This document shows, in pieces, positions 8,100-16,813 of a stretch of 64,000 nt of DNA. A model generated the notes under the pieces. It had not been told where the DNA came from. It did not search any database and saw nothing but the letters and a program-made list of their open reading frames with translations. The first letter of the stretch is position 1; each line of letters starts with the position of its first letter. The DNA lies in the NCBI RefSeq assembly GCF_021560175.1, contig NZ_CP091110.1, positions 3,214,001 to 3,278,000 of the forward strand, written 5' to 3'. This DNA is from Neobacillus drentensis. GTDB lineage: Bacteria; Bacillota; Bacilli; Bacillales; Cytobacillaceae. The translations under genes and the position numbers were made by a program.

Positions 8100-8843
8100 A
8101 TGGATAAAGAACTTAATTTTGTTGATCATCTTGAGGAATTACGAAAAAGATTAATTATTTCTGTGGTTGCTTTCATTTTATTCCTTGTTTTAGGACTTGT
8201 TTATGTGAAAAATATATATCTTTTTTTCATGGGGGATCTAGGATATAAGTTAATGATTTTGGGACCAAGTGATATCATGTGGATTTATTTTCACATAGCC
8301 ACTGTTGTGGCAGTAGCTGGGACTATCCCAGTGGCTGCATGGCAAATCTGGCTATTTGTCAAACCAGCCTTAAAACCATTAGAAAGAAAGGTTACATTAG
8401 CGTATATACCTGCTATGTTTTTTCTCTTTATAGGAGGGTTGGCATTTGGTTATTACTTTATATTTCCGAATATTATGAGGTTTCTCATTAATTTGGGGAA
8501 AGATTTAATGACTGCATCCTTTACGGCAGATAAATATTTTAGTTTTTTAATCAATATGACTTTACCTTTTGGGGTAGCCTTTGAAATGCCGCTTGTCTCA
8601 ATGTTCTTAACTACATCAGGTTTGGTTAATCCATATAAGATTGTTAAATTAAGAAAGTATGCTTATTTACTTCTGGTTTTAATTGCTTCCATGATTTCTC
8701 CACCAGAATTTATTTCTCATATTTCAGTGGCAATCCCGCTTATATTATTGTATGAAATAAGCGTTTTGTTATCTAAAATCGTTTATAGACAAAAACAAAA
8801 ACAAATTACTGTTCTAGAAACTGATGAAGGTATGATTCTTTAG
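8100..8843 (+). CDS. tatC: twin-arginine translocase subunit TatC
   Basis: 247 residues with six membrane helices. N-terminal FVDHLEELRKRLIIS is the TatC signature, with the following helices and the loop PPEFISHISVAIPLILLYEIS also typical. TatC binds the twin-arginine signal peptide and recruits TatA. I start at ATG 8100 (GAGGT 8 bp upstream, and MDKELNFVDHLEELR is where TatC proteins normally begin) rather than GTG 8076. No tatA or tatB lies beside it, which is unusual; a 17-codon ORF at 7997-8050 does not resemble TatA. Either it uses a distant TatA or the partner was lost. Confidence 0.93.
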   Translation: MDKELNFVDHLEELRKRLIISVVAFILFLVLGLVYVKNIYLFFMGDLGYKLMILGPSDIMWIYFHIATVVAVAGTIPVAAWQIWLFVKPALKPLERKVTLAYIPAMFFLFIGGLAFGYYFIFPNIMRFLINLGKDLMTASFTADKYFSFLINMTLPFGVAFEMPLVSMFLTTSGLVNPYKIVKLRKYAYLLLVLIASMISPPEFISHISVAIPLILLYEISVLLSKIVYRQKQKQITVLETDEGMIL

Positions 8844-8872
8844 CATTAAAAAAAATGAAAACAGTTATTCAT

Positions 8873-8902
8873 TAAGGGACTCAAACTGAGTTCTTTTTTT
8901 TA
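8873..8902 (+). terminator. terminator after tatC
   Basis: ACTCA-AACT-GAGT hairpin followed by TTCTTTTTTT. Confidence 0.65.
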
Positions 8903-9024
8903 TGTCTTAATGGAATTATGTATAGCTGGGACCCATAATTTCTTTTAACATAATGAAACCCATTTGAATATATAAATACACATAAAGATCAACTTAAGAC
9001 CAATGTAATTCATAGGGGGAAAAT

Positions 9025-9630
9025 ATGCATCTGGCATCTATCTTATTAATTGGTATTGCCTCCAATCTTGATAATTTAGGAATAAGTGTTTCATATGGAT
9101 TAAAATCAACACGGATTCCATTTATCTCTAATTTGATTATCGGCATCGTTTCCATGTTGTGTGCTTATCTTTCCATCATTGCGGGAAGACTCATTTCAGC
9201 TTTTATCAGCATACAAATTGCCAATCTACTAGGAGGATTCATCATCATTTGCATTGGAATTAAATGCATAATGGATTCCTTTTTTGAACAAAAAGCGATG
9301 AGTGAGATAAAACTTGATTCAAATTATACACAAGTTATAACTCATCCAGATTTAGCCGATGTAAATGGTGATAAGGTCATATCATTAAAAGAGTCGATTT
9401 TTTTAGGATTTGCTTTAGCGATAAATTGCCTAGCAATGGGACTAGGGGCAGGAATAACAGGAGTTTCTCCAGTCTTAGCAACCATTTCGATTGGATTGTT
9501 TTCGGTCCTATCCATTTGGTTTGGATTAAAACTTGGGAATAAGATTTGTGGGAAGAATATTGGTAAATACTCAAATATGGTTGCGGGGCTTATGTTATTA
9601 ATGATAGGTGTTTATGAAATGTTTGTATAA
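9025..9630 (+). CDS. ytaF: sporulation membrane protein YtaF
   Basis: 201 residues, six membrane helices in two halves split by a hydrophilic loop. The opening SILLIGIASNLDNLGISVSYG and the repeat FLGFALAINCLAMGLGAGI are the paired motifs of YtaF, a relative of MntP/CadD-type exporters. The loop contains DVNGDKVISLKES, reminiscent of an EF-hand calcium loop. In Bacillus, ytaF is made in sporulation, but its substrate is not settled. ATG at 9025 follows AGGGGG. It stands alone and ends at a long terminator. Confidence 0.88.
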   Translation: MHLASILLIGIASNLDNLGISVSYGLKSTRIPFISNLIIGIVSMLCAYLSIIAGRLISAFISIQIANLLGGFIIICIGIKCIMDSFFEQKAMSEIKLDSNYTQVITHPDLADVNGDKVISLKESIFLGFALAINCLAMGLGAGITGVSPVLATISIGLFSVLSIWFGLKLGNKICGKNIGKYSNMVAGLMLLMIGVYEMFV

Positions 9631-9655
9631 TAAATTGAATAGGTTATAAATATAA

Positions 9656-9698
9656 CGAAAATAAAGAGAGTTGGTAACCCAAACTCTCTTTATTTTCG
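9656..9698 (+). terminator. terminator after ytaF
   Basis: A 17-bp perfect stem (CGAAAATAAAGAGAGTT) with a loop of about 9 nt. The AT-rich ends make it probably bidirectional. Confidence 0.8.
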
Positions 9699-9745
9699 TT
9701 TTAGTCATCATTCAATCAATAAGCAAACACAAAGGTAAAGAAAAG

Positions 9746-9820
9746 ATGTTGGACGAGATAAGGTTTCTCCATCAAGTGAAGCGAAATTTAGATATACTGG
9801 AAAAAAGGGAGGTTCACTAG
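9746..9820 (+). CDS. possible 24-residue peptide
   Basis: ATG at 9746 after AAAGG gives a short amphipathic helix (MLDEIRFLHQVKRNLDILEK). Just downstream in another frame, 9812-9934 reads as a credible one-helix membrane peptide (KALFYIFSIGVTTSSVIGYL) but has no ordinary start codon. Either is a tiny gene pair or the remains of one; I recognise no family. Confidence 0.2.
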   Translation: MLDEIRFLHQVKRNLDILEKREVH

Positions 9821-9984
9821 AAAAGCCTTATTTTATATTTTTTCTATAGGTGTAACTACTTCTTCTGTGATAGGGTATCTTATTTATAATTATAAACTTA
9901 AAACATGGATGAAATACCTGCCTGAAAAAACGTAGAGAATAAATAAAGTAATCACCTGATAAGTTGAGGAGGGACTGTATAAAA

Positions 9985-11556
9985 GTGACTGAATTAGATT
10001 TACATCACATTTTTGAACTTAGCCTTATTTTAGTAATGATTGCAGCAGGTGTAACTGCTATTGCAAAAAAATTCAATCGACCTTATCCCATTGCTTTAGT
10101 GATTGTTGGAACAGTGATTGGACTAGTAAACATTCCTGTTTTAGAACAATTAAAGGATTTCATTACAGAAGGGGAAGTTTTTAACTTTGTTATTATTACA
10201 CTGTTTTTGCCTGCTTTATTAGGTGAAGCATCTTTAAAACTGCCCTTCTCCCATTTAAAAGAGAATAAAGGGCCCATTCTCGCTCTAGCTTTTGGAGGTA
10301 CACTTTTATCATTTTTAATCATTGGTTTTTTAATGATAGGACTGTTGGATTTTTCGATCCCAAACGCTTTTGTATTTGCTGCCTTAATGAGTGCTACGGA
10401 TCCAGTCAGTGTTTTGTCAATTTTTAAAAGCATTGGAGTAAACAAGAGACTTGCAACTGTAATTGAAGGGGAAAGTTTATTTAATGACGGACTCTCGGTT
10501 GTTCTTTTTAAAATATCCGCCTTTTATTTACTTACATACCTTGACCTTGGAGCAGGAGGGATCGGTTATGGATTATGGGAATTTATCAAAGTAATCTCAC
10601 TGGGGATCATCATTGGGGGAGCACTTGGCTTTGGTTTTTCACAATTAACCAAACAATTTGATGATTATCCTATGGAAATCATCTTTAGTATTATTCTGTT
10701 TTATGGTTCATTCTTATTAGGTGAATCTGTCCATGCTTCCGGTGTTATTGCTGTGGTTGTGGCTGGCTTGATATTTGGAAATTATGGAGCGAAAATTGGG
10801 ATGAGTCCAACAACGAAGCTCAACATCAATAACTTCTGGGATGTTACTGCATTGCTAGCGAACTCTGTTGTCTTTTTAATGGTGGGGTTAGAAATAACTA
10901 AGATTAATTTCAGCGACAAATGGGGTTTGGTTTTAATCTCCATTTTAATTGTACTGATAGCAAGAAGCCTTGCAGTATATGCTAGTCTGATTTTCACTAA
11001 GAATTTCCCTTCTGCCTGGAGGCATGTTATCAATTGGGGAGGCCTAAAGGGATCACTCTCCATTGCTTTAGTTTTAAGTCTTCCTCGTCATTTTGAAGGA
11101 CGGGAGGACATCTTAATTATTTCCTTTAGTGTGGTTCTATTCTCGTTAATCGTTCAAGGACTTTCTATAAAACCTCTTATATCCTTCCTAGCCGTTAATA
11201 AAAAAGAAGAAGGATATAAAGAATATGAAGAAATAATCGCACGTAGACACCGATACGAAACGGCCATAACGGAAATAAAATCGATTAGTAAAAAGTTGTT
11301 TATTTCAAAAACGGCAGCACAAGAGCTCGTAGCACAATATGAACAAGAGCTATCCGGTTTGCAGACTCAAATGGAGGATCTATTTAGAAAGAATCCTGAA
11401 TTAAAAGATAAACAGCAAACGATCTTACAAAGACATGCCTTATATGCACAACATGACGCCGTGGAAGTACTTATAAAAGAAGATATTATTTCAAATGAAG
11501 TAGCGGAGCAAGAACAAAATCAAATTATCGAGAAACTTGTGAAATTAGAAGAATAA
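9985..11556 (+). CDS. NhaP-type (CPA1) cation/proton antiporter
   Basis: 523 residues from GTG 9985 (GAGGAGGG 11 bp upstream; an earlier TTG at 9964 would lie before that site). About twelve membrane helices are followed by a charged helical cytoplasmic tail from about residue 400. CPA1 hallmarks are ATDPVSVLSIFKSIGV and EGESLFNDGLSVVLF, carrying the Asp residues of cation exchange. It sits just upstream of KtrB/KtrA, so this segment handles Na/K/H balance. Whether it exchanges Na or K cannot be decided here. It is separated from ktrB by 158 bp. Confidence 0.9.
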   Translation: MTELDLHHIFELSLILVMIAAGVTAIAKKFNRPYPIALVIVGTVIGLVNIPVLEQLKDFITEGEVFNFVIITLFLPALLGEASLKLPFSHLKENKGPILALAFGGTLLSFLIIGFLMIGLLDFSIPNAFVFAALMSATDPVSVLSIFKSIGVNKRLATVIEGESLFNDGLSVVLFKISAFYLLTYLDLGAGGIGYGLWEFIKVISLGIIIGGALGFGFSQLTKQFDDYPMEIIFSIILFYGSFLLGESVHASGVIAVVVAGLIFGNYGAKIGMSPTTKLNINNFWDVTALLANSVVFLMVGLEITKINFSDKWGLVLISILIVLIARSLAVYASLIFTKNFPSAWRHVINWGGLKGSLSIALVLSLPRHFEGREDILIISFSVVLFSLIVQGLSIKPLISFLAVNKKEEGYKEYEEIIARRHRYETAITEIKSISKKLFISKTAAQELVAQYEQELSGLQTQMEDLFRKNPELKDKQQTILQRHALYAQHDAVEVLIKEDIISNEVAEQEQNQIIEKLVKLEE

Positions 11557-11714
11557 CTTCTAAATTTCCACAAACAGTTTTAATCTAGAGAATGCTAATA
11601 GATGATTAGTTTTGTTTATGATGAATTATGACTCTTAAAGCCATTTGAACTATGTCTTCGGCAGCTCTTTTTGATAATAAGGTTTGAATACAATGATATT
11701 TAAGGGAGATTACT

Positions 11715-13061
11715 ATGAAATTGCTTAAAAGAAAAGGGAATTTGATTAAATTAAATCCTGCCCAAATTCTTGTTATTGGTTTCGGAAGCCTAATTTTAAT
11801 AGGAACTTGTCTTTTTATGCTGCCAGTTGCTACACATGAACATGGACATGGCCTTAGCTTTATTGATGCTTTATTTGAAGCCACTTCTGCTGTCTGTGTT
11901 ACAGGTTTAGCCGTTGCGGATACGGGAACCACCTTTACTTTATTTGGTCAAATCGTTCTTCTTTGTTTGATTCAAATGGGCGGTTGGGGATTTATGACGA
12001 CAGGAATATTTATGTTTATTATTTTAGGAAAAAGGATTGGATTAAAGGAGCGATTATTACTACAAGATTCATTAAATGTATTTACACTCTCCGGAGTCGT
12101 CCACTTAGTAAAGCGGATTATACTTATTACCCTTATCGTTGAGTTAATCGGTGCCATTATTTTAGCGATAAGATGGACGTATGAAATGCCATTGAAAAAA
12201 GCAATTTATTATGGCGTTTTCCATTCGATCTCTGCCTTTAATAACGCTGGTTTTGGGTTAGAATCTGACAGCCTTAGTAAATGGGTAGGAGATCCGACAG
12301 TCAATATTGTTATCACCCTCCTTTTTATTATTGGAGGTATTGGTTTTACTGTCATCTTAGATATTTATAGAAAAAAATCTTTTCGTAAATTATCTCTGCA
12401 TTCAAAAGTAGCTTTATTGATGACACTGATTCTTAACATTTTAGGAACACTAATTATATTCGTTTCAGAATTTGGTAATCCCTCGACGATTGGTCACTTT
12501 GGGTTGGGAGATAAACTTTGGGCATCCTATTTTCAAGGTGTTGTGCCGCGTACAGCAGGATTTAATACGATAGATATTTCTCAAATGACCCTCTCATCTC
12601 AAGTATTTATGATGGCCTTAATGTTTATAGGAGCATCCTCTGGATCCACTGGAGGAGGAATAAAAGTAACGACTTACGCCATTATCATGTTCGCTTTTTG
12701 GACCGTCCTAACGAATCGAAACGATGTGAATATCTTCAAAAGAAGAATCTCGTGGCAATATGTGAATAGGGCTTTATCGATCGTGGTTGCAGCTATTATT
12801 TTTAATTTTATCATTTTTTTCTTACTGACCTATACAGAAAAAGCAGAAATGAGCAAAATCCTGTTTGAAACGATTTCTGCTTTTGGCACGGTTGGTTTAA
12901 CAGCAGGTTTAACCCCAGATTTAACGCCCGCTGGAAGAATTTTAATAACCATTTTGATGTTTATAGGAAGACTTGGACCTTTAACAATGGCTTTTGCACT
13001 TTTAAGAACTCAGAAAGAATCAAAAGTACGATTTGCAGAGGAAAAAATATTAATTGGCTAG
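11715..13061 (+). CDS. ktrB: KtrB-type potassium uptake membrane subunit
   Basis: 448 residues, TrkH/KtrB superfamily, with four pore repeats; filter glycines are seen in TSAVCVTGLAV, SAFNNAGFG, PRTAGFNTI and SAFGTVGLT. It conducts K+ coupled to Na+ and needs the KtrA ring encoded 33 bp downstream. ATG at 11715 follows AAGGGAG. No c-di-AMP (ydaO-type) riboswitch could be recognised in the 158-bp leader, although such a switch controls ktrAB in B. subtilis. Paralogues KtrB and KtrD are hard to separate; linkage to ktrA favours KtrB. Confidence 0.9.
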   Translation: MKLLKRKGNLIKLNPAQILVIGFGSLILIGTCLFMLPVATHEHGHGLSFIDALFEATSAVCVTGLAVADTGTTFTLFGQIVLLCLIQMGGWGFMTTGIFMFIILGKRIGLKERLLLQDSLNVFTLSGVVHLVKRIILITLIVELIGAIILAIRWTYEMPLKKAIYYGVFHSISAFNNAGFGLESDSLSKWVGDPTVNIVITLLFIIGGIGFTVILDIYRKKSFRKLSLHSKVALLMTLILNILGTLIIFVSEFGNPSTIGHFGLGDKLWASYFQGVVPRTAGFNTIDISQMTLSSQVFMMALMFIGASSGSTGGGIKVTTYAIIMFAFWTVLTNRNDVNIFKRRISWQYVNRALSIVVAAIIFNFIIFFLLTYTEKAEMSKILFETISAFGTVGLTAGLTPDLTPAGRILITILMFIGRLGPLTMAFALLRTQKESKVRFAEEKILIG

Positions 13062-13094
13062 TAAAATGTTTTCTTATGGGGTGAATGAAGAAAT

Positions 13095-13754
13095 ATGGCA
13101 AAGCAAAGTTACGCAATTATTGGATTAGGACGATTTGGAACGAGTATAGCTTCTAAATTATATGAAGCAGAGCAAGAAGTGCTAGGGATTGATCTAAATG
13201 AAGATCGAGTAGAGAATGGGAAAGAATTTGTTACGCATGCATTTGTACTTGATTCCACTGAAGAAGAATCGCTTAAATCTGTTGGTATTCGTAATTTTGA
13301 TTATGTGATTGTAGCGATAGGAAACGACATGCAAGCAAGTATTTTAACCGTTTTGCTTTTAAAAGAATTAGGTGTTAAAAAAGTCATTGCCAAAGCCCTT
13401 AATAAACGTCATGGACAAGTTTTAGAAAAAGTTGGTGCAGATTGGGTTGTTCATCCTGAAAGGGATATGGGGGCCCGTGTAGCACACCAGCTTCTTTTAC
13501 CTAATGTGTTGAATTATATTGAACTGTCAAACGAATACAATATAGAGGAAATTGTCATTCCTTCAAGTATGTCGGGGAGAAGTTTACGGGATTTTGATTT
13601 ACGAGCAAAATATGATTTAAATGCCATTGCAATCGTTAAAAATCAGGAACTGTTCATTTCACCTTCTCCCGAACAAATTTTAAATGACGGAGACAAGTTA
13701 GCTGTTATTGGGCATCGGGACAAAATAAATGATTTTGTAAATATGAAGGAATAA
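13095..13754 (+). CDS. ktrA: KtrA regulatory subunit (RCK protein)
   Basis: 219 residues. An N-terminal RCK Rossmann domain begins YAIIGLGRFGTSIASKLYEA, with the acidic residue of the nucleotide site in VLGIDLNEDRV. A C-terminal TrkA_C domain from about residue 135 (EIVIPSSMSGRSLRDFDLR) is where c-di-AMP binds in studied homologues. KtrA forms an octameric ring that gates KtrB in response to ATP/ADP. The short spacing to ktrB shows an operon. ATG at 13095 follows GGGGTGA. Confidence 0.92.
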   Translation: MAKQSYAIIGLGRFGTSIASKLYEAEQEVLGIDLNEDRVENGKEFVTHAFVLDSTEEESLKSVGIRNFDYVIVAIGNDMQASILTVLLLKELGVKKVIAKALNKRHGQVLEKVGADWVVHPERDMGARVAHQLLLPNVLNYIELSNEYNIEEIVIPSSMSGRSLRDFDLRAKYDLNAIAIVKNQELFISPSPEQILNDGDKLAVIGHRDKINDFVNMKE

Positions 13755-13943
13755 ATGTCTTGAAAGTTTTAGGGGAAGGGGAAGAGTGCTTTAACATATT
13801 CAGCAGCACGATTTTAGATGGCTTATTTAATTAGTCAAGAATTGTTTAGTACAGGGGTCTGGAAGTCATCCACTGAAATTCTTAATGTTCTTAAGTTGTC
13901 TAATAAAAGTTTCCCTTCAGAAATTACAGGAACTGCTTCTCCT

Positions 13944-14197
13944 TCTATTGGTTATCGTCAAATTGATACTGCACAAGCTTATATGAATGAAGTGGGGATA
14001 GGCGAAGGAATCCGTTCCTGCGGTGTCGCAAGAGAAGAACGATTCATTACGACAAAGGTTGTGGCAGAAGCAAAGACCTATGATGCAACTGCGCAGTCCA
14101 TTGATGCGTCTTTAGCGAAATTGGGGTGGATTATATTTACCTTCTAATTATCCATAGCCCACAGCCTTGGGTGAAATTCCGCGAGGTGAACCACTAA
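13944..14197 (+). pseudogene. aldo/keto reductase fragment
   Basis: The segment encodes IGYRQIDTAQAYMNEVGIGE then GIRSCGVAREERFITTKV, nearly the same as residues 39-75 of the aldo/keto reductase at 39407. One base is missing near 14124, after KLG; shifting frame restores DYI-LLIIHSPQPW-FREVN before a stop at 14195. The N-terminal 38 residues and all after the first third are absent. It holds Asp, Tyr, Lys and His of the tetrad but cannot fold as a barrel. It is a decayed copy of the 39.4-kb gene or of a common ancestor, and ends against half of a repeat found elsewhere in the island. Confidence 0.85.
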
Positions 14198-14199
14198 GA

Positions 14200-14226
14200 T
14201 TTTGAGAATTCTATTTGTTTTTATAA
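14200..14226 (+). repeat. half copy of the AATTC hairpin repeat
   Basis: GAATTCTATTTGTTTTTATA matches the right arm and tail of the hairpin repeats at 28146 and 32120. The left arm is missing, replaced by the end of the aldo/keto reductase fragment. Confidence 0.6.
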
Positions 14227-14409
14227 TACTGGATCCTCTCCCCATTGACTAGGAAATAAAGGTTTTTGACAATAATCTTAGATAGAACAAAGATATACCT
14301 CTTTCCTTTATAATTTTCAAATGTAAAACGGAACTTTTGCTTTAAGGCATATTCAATGGACTAAGTAAATATGAATAGAGCAAAAGGGTTATTACGGGGA
14401 GGATATAGA

Positions 14410-15249
14410 ATGAACGGGGATCATACACCTTTGCATGCTGATACCGGTGTTACATCTGGATTGTTTGTAGAGCGCTCTATAAATGAAATTCGTTTTTGGG
14501 CTAGGATCATGAAAGAACATTCTTTATTCCTTCGATTGGGTTTTAGAGCAGAAGATACTCAACTCATACAAGAGGCTAATCAATTTTATCGCTTATTTGA
14601 ACACATCGAACAAACTGCGCATTCCTATAATAATCAAACAGACCCCGAACAAATAAGAAGATTTAATTCAGAGGTACAACAAGCAGCAACTAATATTTTC
14701 GTTTATAAACGGAAAGTCTTAGGACTAATTCTCACATGTAAATTGCCGGGGGCAAATAATTTCCCACTTTTGGTTGACCATATTAGCAGGGAAGCTAATT
14801 ATTTTAGAAAGCGATTAATTGAATTAAATGAAGGGAAATTACAATCGCTTCCAGATGCCATTATTAAAGAAAATGTCTTCTTCTTAAGAATTATGGCAGA
14901 CCATGCCAAATTTATTGGTCATCTCCTTGATCCGTCAGAAAGGAAATTAGTTGATTTAGCACAGAATTTCAGCAATGACTTTGATCAATTATTGTATCAA
15001 GCAAGAGACTTAGAATCTATGAAGCCACAATCTCAAACAGTTCCTCTCTTAGATCAATTCCTTGATCAAAATCGCGTGTCGGTAGTATCTCTTAGGGACT
15101 TCAAAAAAACAGCCCGTGATTTAATTGAGCAATGTAAAATTAAGAGCATTATTCATCCTCTATTAGCAGACCATGTTTTCCGGGAAGCTGATAGGTTCCT
15201 AGAAATTATTGATATGTTTGACGCACATCTTACGGGTGGTACCAGATAA
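14410..15249 (+). CDS. DUF2935 domain protein
   Basis: 279 residues from ATG 14410 (GGGGAGGA 7 bp upstream; the ATG at 14371 has no such site). It has two repeats of an all-helical DUF2935 unit: FVERSINEIRFWARIMKEHSLFLRLGF and NVFFLRIMADHAKFIGHLLD, each with ExxFW/FFLRIM-xxH pairs that suggest a ferritin-like metal-binding bundle. Several Bacillus members occur near sporulation genes; the role is unknown. The DUF1259 pair follows after a strong terminator. Confidence 0.88.
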   Translation: MNGDHTPLHADTGVTSGLFVERSINEIRFWARIMKEHSLFLRLGFRAEDTQLIQEANQFYRLFEHIEQTAHSYNNQTDPEQIRRFNSEVQQAATNIFVYKRKVLGLILTCKLPGANNFPLLVDHISREANYFRKRLIELNEGKLQSLPDAIIKENVFFLRIMADHAKFIGHLLDPSERKLVDLAQNFSNDFDQLLYQARDLESMKPQSQTVPLLDQFLDQNRVSVVSLRDFKKTARDLIEQCKIKSIIHPLLADHVFREADRFLEIIDMFDAHLTGGTR

Positions 15250-15272
15250 CCTAGATAACTGCATAAGTTAAG

Positions 15273-15309
15273 AAAAAGCCTAATTTCAGCAGAAATTAGG
15301 CTTTTTTTT
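15273..15309 (+). terminator. terminator after the DUF2935 gene
   Basis: AAAAAGCCTAATTTC-agca-GAAATTAGGC followed by eight T. Confidence 0.9.
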
Positions 15310-15485
15310 GTTCAACTGACCTGCATGTTAGCATCATAAAAATAGACGCCATATTGACATAATCAATCTAAGTACGTAACAAAAAATTAATTAAAAAAAG
15401 TTATCTGTCCTGAGTCAATTGTCTATGCTTGTCCAATATCCCTGAATAAAATGTTAAGTAAACAGTGGACAAGGAGGTGATTGAA

Positions 15486-15968
15486 TTGGGAACAAATGAT
15501 TTTCATCATGAAATGGGATCAAGTCGTGTATGGCATCCTGCAAGTAGAAATAGTAGCCGTAATTCTGTTGGAGGAGTCAACACTTCAACATGCCAACAAT
15601 TAGCCGATATTATCGGCGGTGTGGTCATCGCATCAACCCCAGCATGCGTCGTTCAGCGCCTGCGAAATATTAATGCTACGATTTTAGGCCGCCGCACAGA
15701 ATCTCCATTGGCCCTTCCATTTGCTCTATCCTTTGAAGACAATGTAAGAGGAAGAACCCTTAACCTTGGGGAAACTGTACTCCTTCAAAAAGAAGCTAAT
15801 GCTCTAATGTCTGCATTACAAAGAAGAGGCCTTATCGTAACTGCTTTCCATAACCACTGGCTGTTTGAAAAACCACGGTTAATGTATATGCATTGGGAGA
15901 ACGTTGGGGATCCGTTTGAGTTTGCTAGAAATAGTTTTGAAGCCGCAAAAGAAGCAGGTCTATTCTAA
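15486..15968 (+). CDS. DUF1259 protein, copy 1
   Basis: 160 residues from TTG 15486, with AAGGAGGTGA 8 bp upstream (the GTG at 15465 lies before that site). A Ser/Asn-rich N-terminus of about 35 residues precedes the DUF1259 core: CQQLADIIGGVVI, RLRNINATILGRRT and the signature LIVTAFHNHWLFEKPRLMYM, HWENVG. DUF1259 is of unknown function; its paired His (HNHW, MHW) suggest metal or ligand binding. The second copy starts 40 bp later, so they form an operon. Upstream DNA (15420-15440) carries a TTGTCC element also seen before YjcZ-type genes, hinting at expression in the sporulating mother cell. Confidence 0.85.
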   Translation: MGTNDFHHEMGSSRVWHPASRNSSRNSVGGVNTSTCQQLADIIGGVVIASTPACVVQRLRNINATILGRRTESPLALPFALSFEDNVRGRTLNLGETVLLQKEANALMSALQRRGLIVTAFHNHWLFEKPRLMYMHWENVGDPFEFARNSFEAAKEAGLF

Positions 15969-16008
15969 ATTTATGGTTTTTTAGGTATGAGTGAAGGAGG
16001 TGATTTTA

Positions 16009-16602
16009 ATGGCAAGACGAGACGTTTTTGAAAATTGGTTTAGATATGTTAATGGTGTTACCGAGACAAGCTCTTTCGGGAGAGATCAAAGGGAAGTAGA
16101 ATTTGAATCCAGCTCCAGAACAACTGGGCATCATTTCGGATTTGAATCTAGTTCAAACTTTAGAGGACATGAGTCAAGTGAACGAATGACAAGCACTAAT
16201 CGTGGTGAGGTTAGGGAAATAACTGCTTCAAAATGCCAACGATTGGCAGATATTATTGGCGGAGAAGTTATTGCAGCAGCACCAGTGTGTACTGTAATGC
16301 GCCTTCGCGATATTAATGCTACTATTTTAGGTCGCCGCACACGTTCACCGCTGGCACTTCCGTTTATGTTATCCTTTGAAAATAATGGTCTAAATCTTGG
16401 TGAATCGGTTGTTCTCCAAAAAGAACTAAATCGATTTATTGCTGCATTACGGAAGAGAGGCCTTATTGTAACGGCCTTTCATAACCATTGGCTGTTTGAA
16501 AATCCACGTTTAATGTATATCCATTGGGAGAATGTCGGCATGTCTGCGGAAGAGTTTGCTAGAAATAGTATTTCTGCCGCAAGGGAAGCAGGACTATTCT
16601 AA
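16009..16602 (+). CDS. DUF1259 protein, copy 2
   Basis: 197 residues from ATG 16009 (AAGGAGGTGA upstream). The N-terminal 70 residues are rich in Ser, Glu, Arg, His and Gly (ESSSRTTGHHFGFESSSNF) and look disordered. The DUF1259 core follows: CQRLADIIGG, RLRDINATILGRRTRSPLAL, then GLIVTAFHNHWLFENPRLMY and IHWENVG. It is longer than copy 1 by the linker. A third gene at 57751-58344 has exactly the same length and differs by one nonsense codon at codon 78. Followed by its own strong hairpin terminator. Confidence 0.87.
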   Translation: MARRDVFENWFRYVNGVTETSSFGRDQREVEFESSSRTTGHHFGFESSSNFRGHESSERMTSTNRGEVREITASKCQRLADIIGGEVIAAAPVCTVMRLRDINATILGRRTRSPLALPFMLSFENNGLNLGESVVLQKELNRFIAALRKRGLIVTAFHNHWLFENPRLMYIHWENVGMSAEEFARNSISAAREAGLF

Positions 16603-16609
16603 AGAGAAT

Positions 16610-16655
16610 GCCAGTTGTGATACTTCTTAAAGTAATCACAACTGGCTTCTTTTTT
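16610..16655 (+). terminator. terminator of the DUF1259 operon
   Basis: GCCAGTTGTGAT/ATCACAACTGGC stem, then TTCTTTTTT. The DUF1259 pseudogene at 57.7 kb has a matching hairpin whose arms changed together. Confidence 0.9.
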
Positions 16656-16721
16656 GGATCAATAAAGAGAATAAAAAATAAGAATAAGATAACGTATCTT
16701 CAATTTCCATTCTCTAATTAA

Positions 16722-16760
16722 TAAAGCCATTTATGATATAACTAAATCATAAATGGCTTT
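16722..16760 (-). terminator. hairpin downstream of the GMC gene
   Basis: AAAGCCATTTATGAT/AATCATAAATGGCTTT stem between the convergent DUF1259 and GMC genes. The T-run is short, so termination is likely rather than certain. Confidence 0.55.
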
Positions 16761-16813
16761 GAATTATTATAACAAACCAACTTCTTTCGCTTAAATTATC
16801 CTTGAATCATTTT

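Noticed and set aside
11557..11714. Possible c-di-AMP riboswitch before ktrB
   Set aside because: The expected conserved segments of the ydaO motif are not visible in the 158-bp leader.
16109..16200. Ser/Glu/His-rich segment as a possible second gene
   Set aside because: It is in frame with, and part of, the DUF1259 copy 2 protein and is kept in copy 3.
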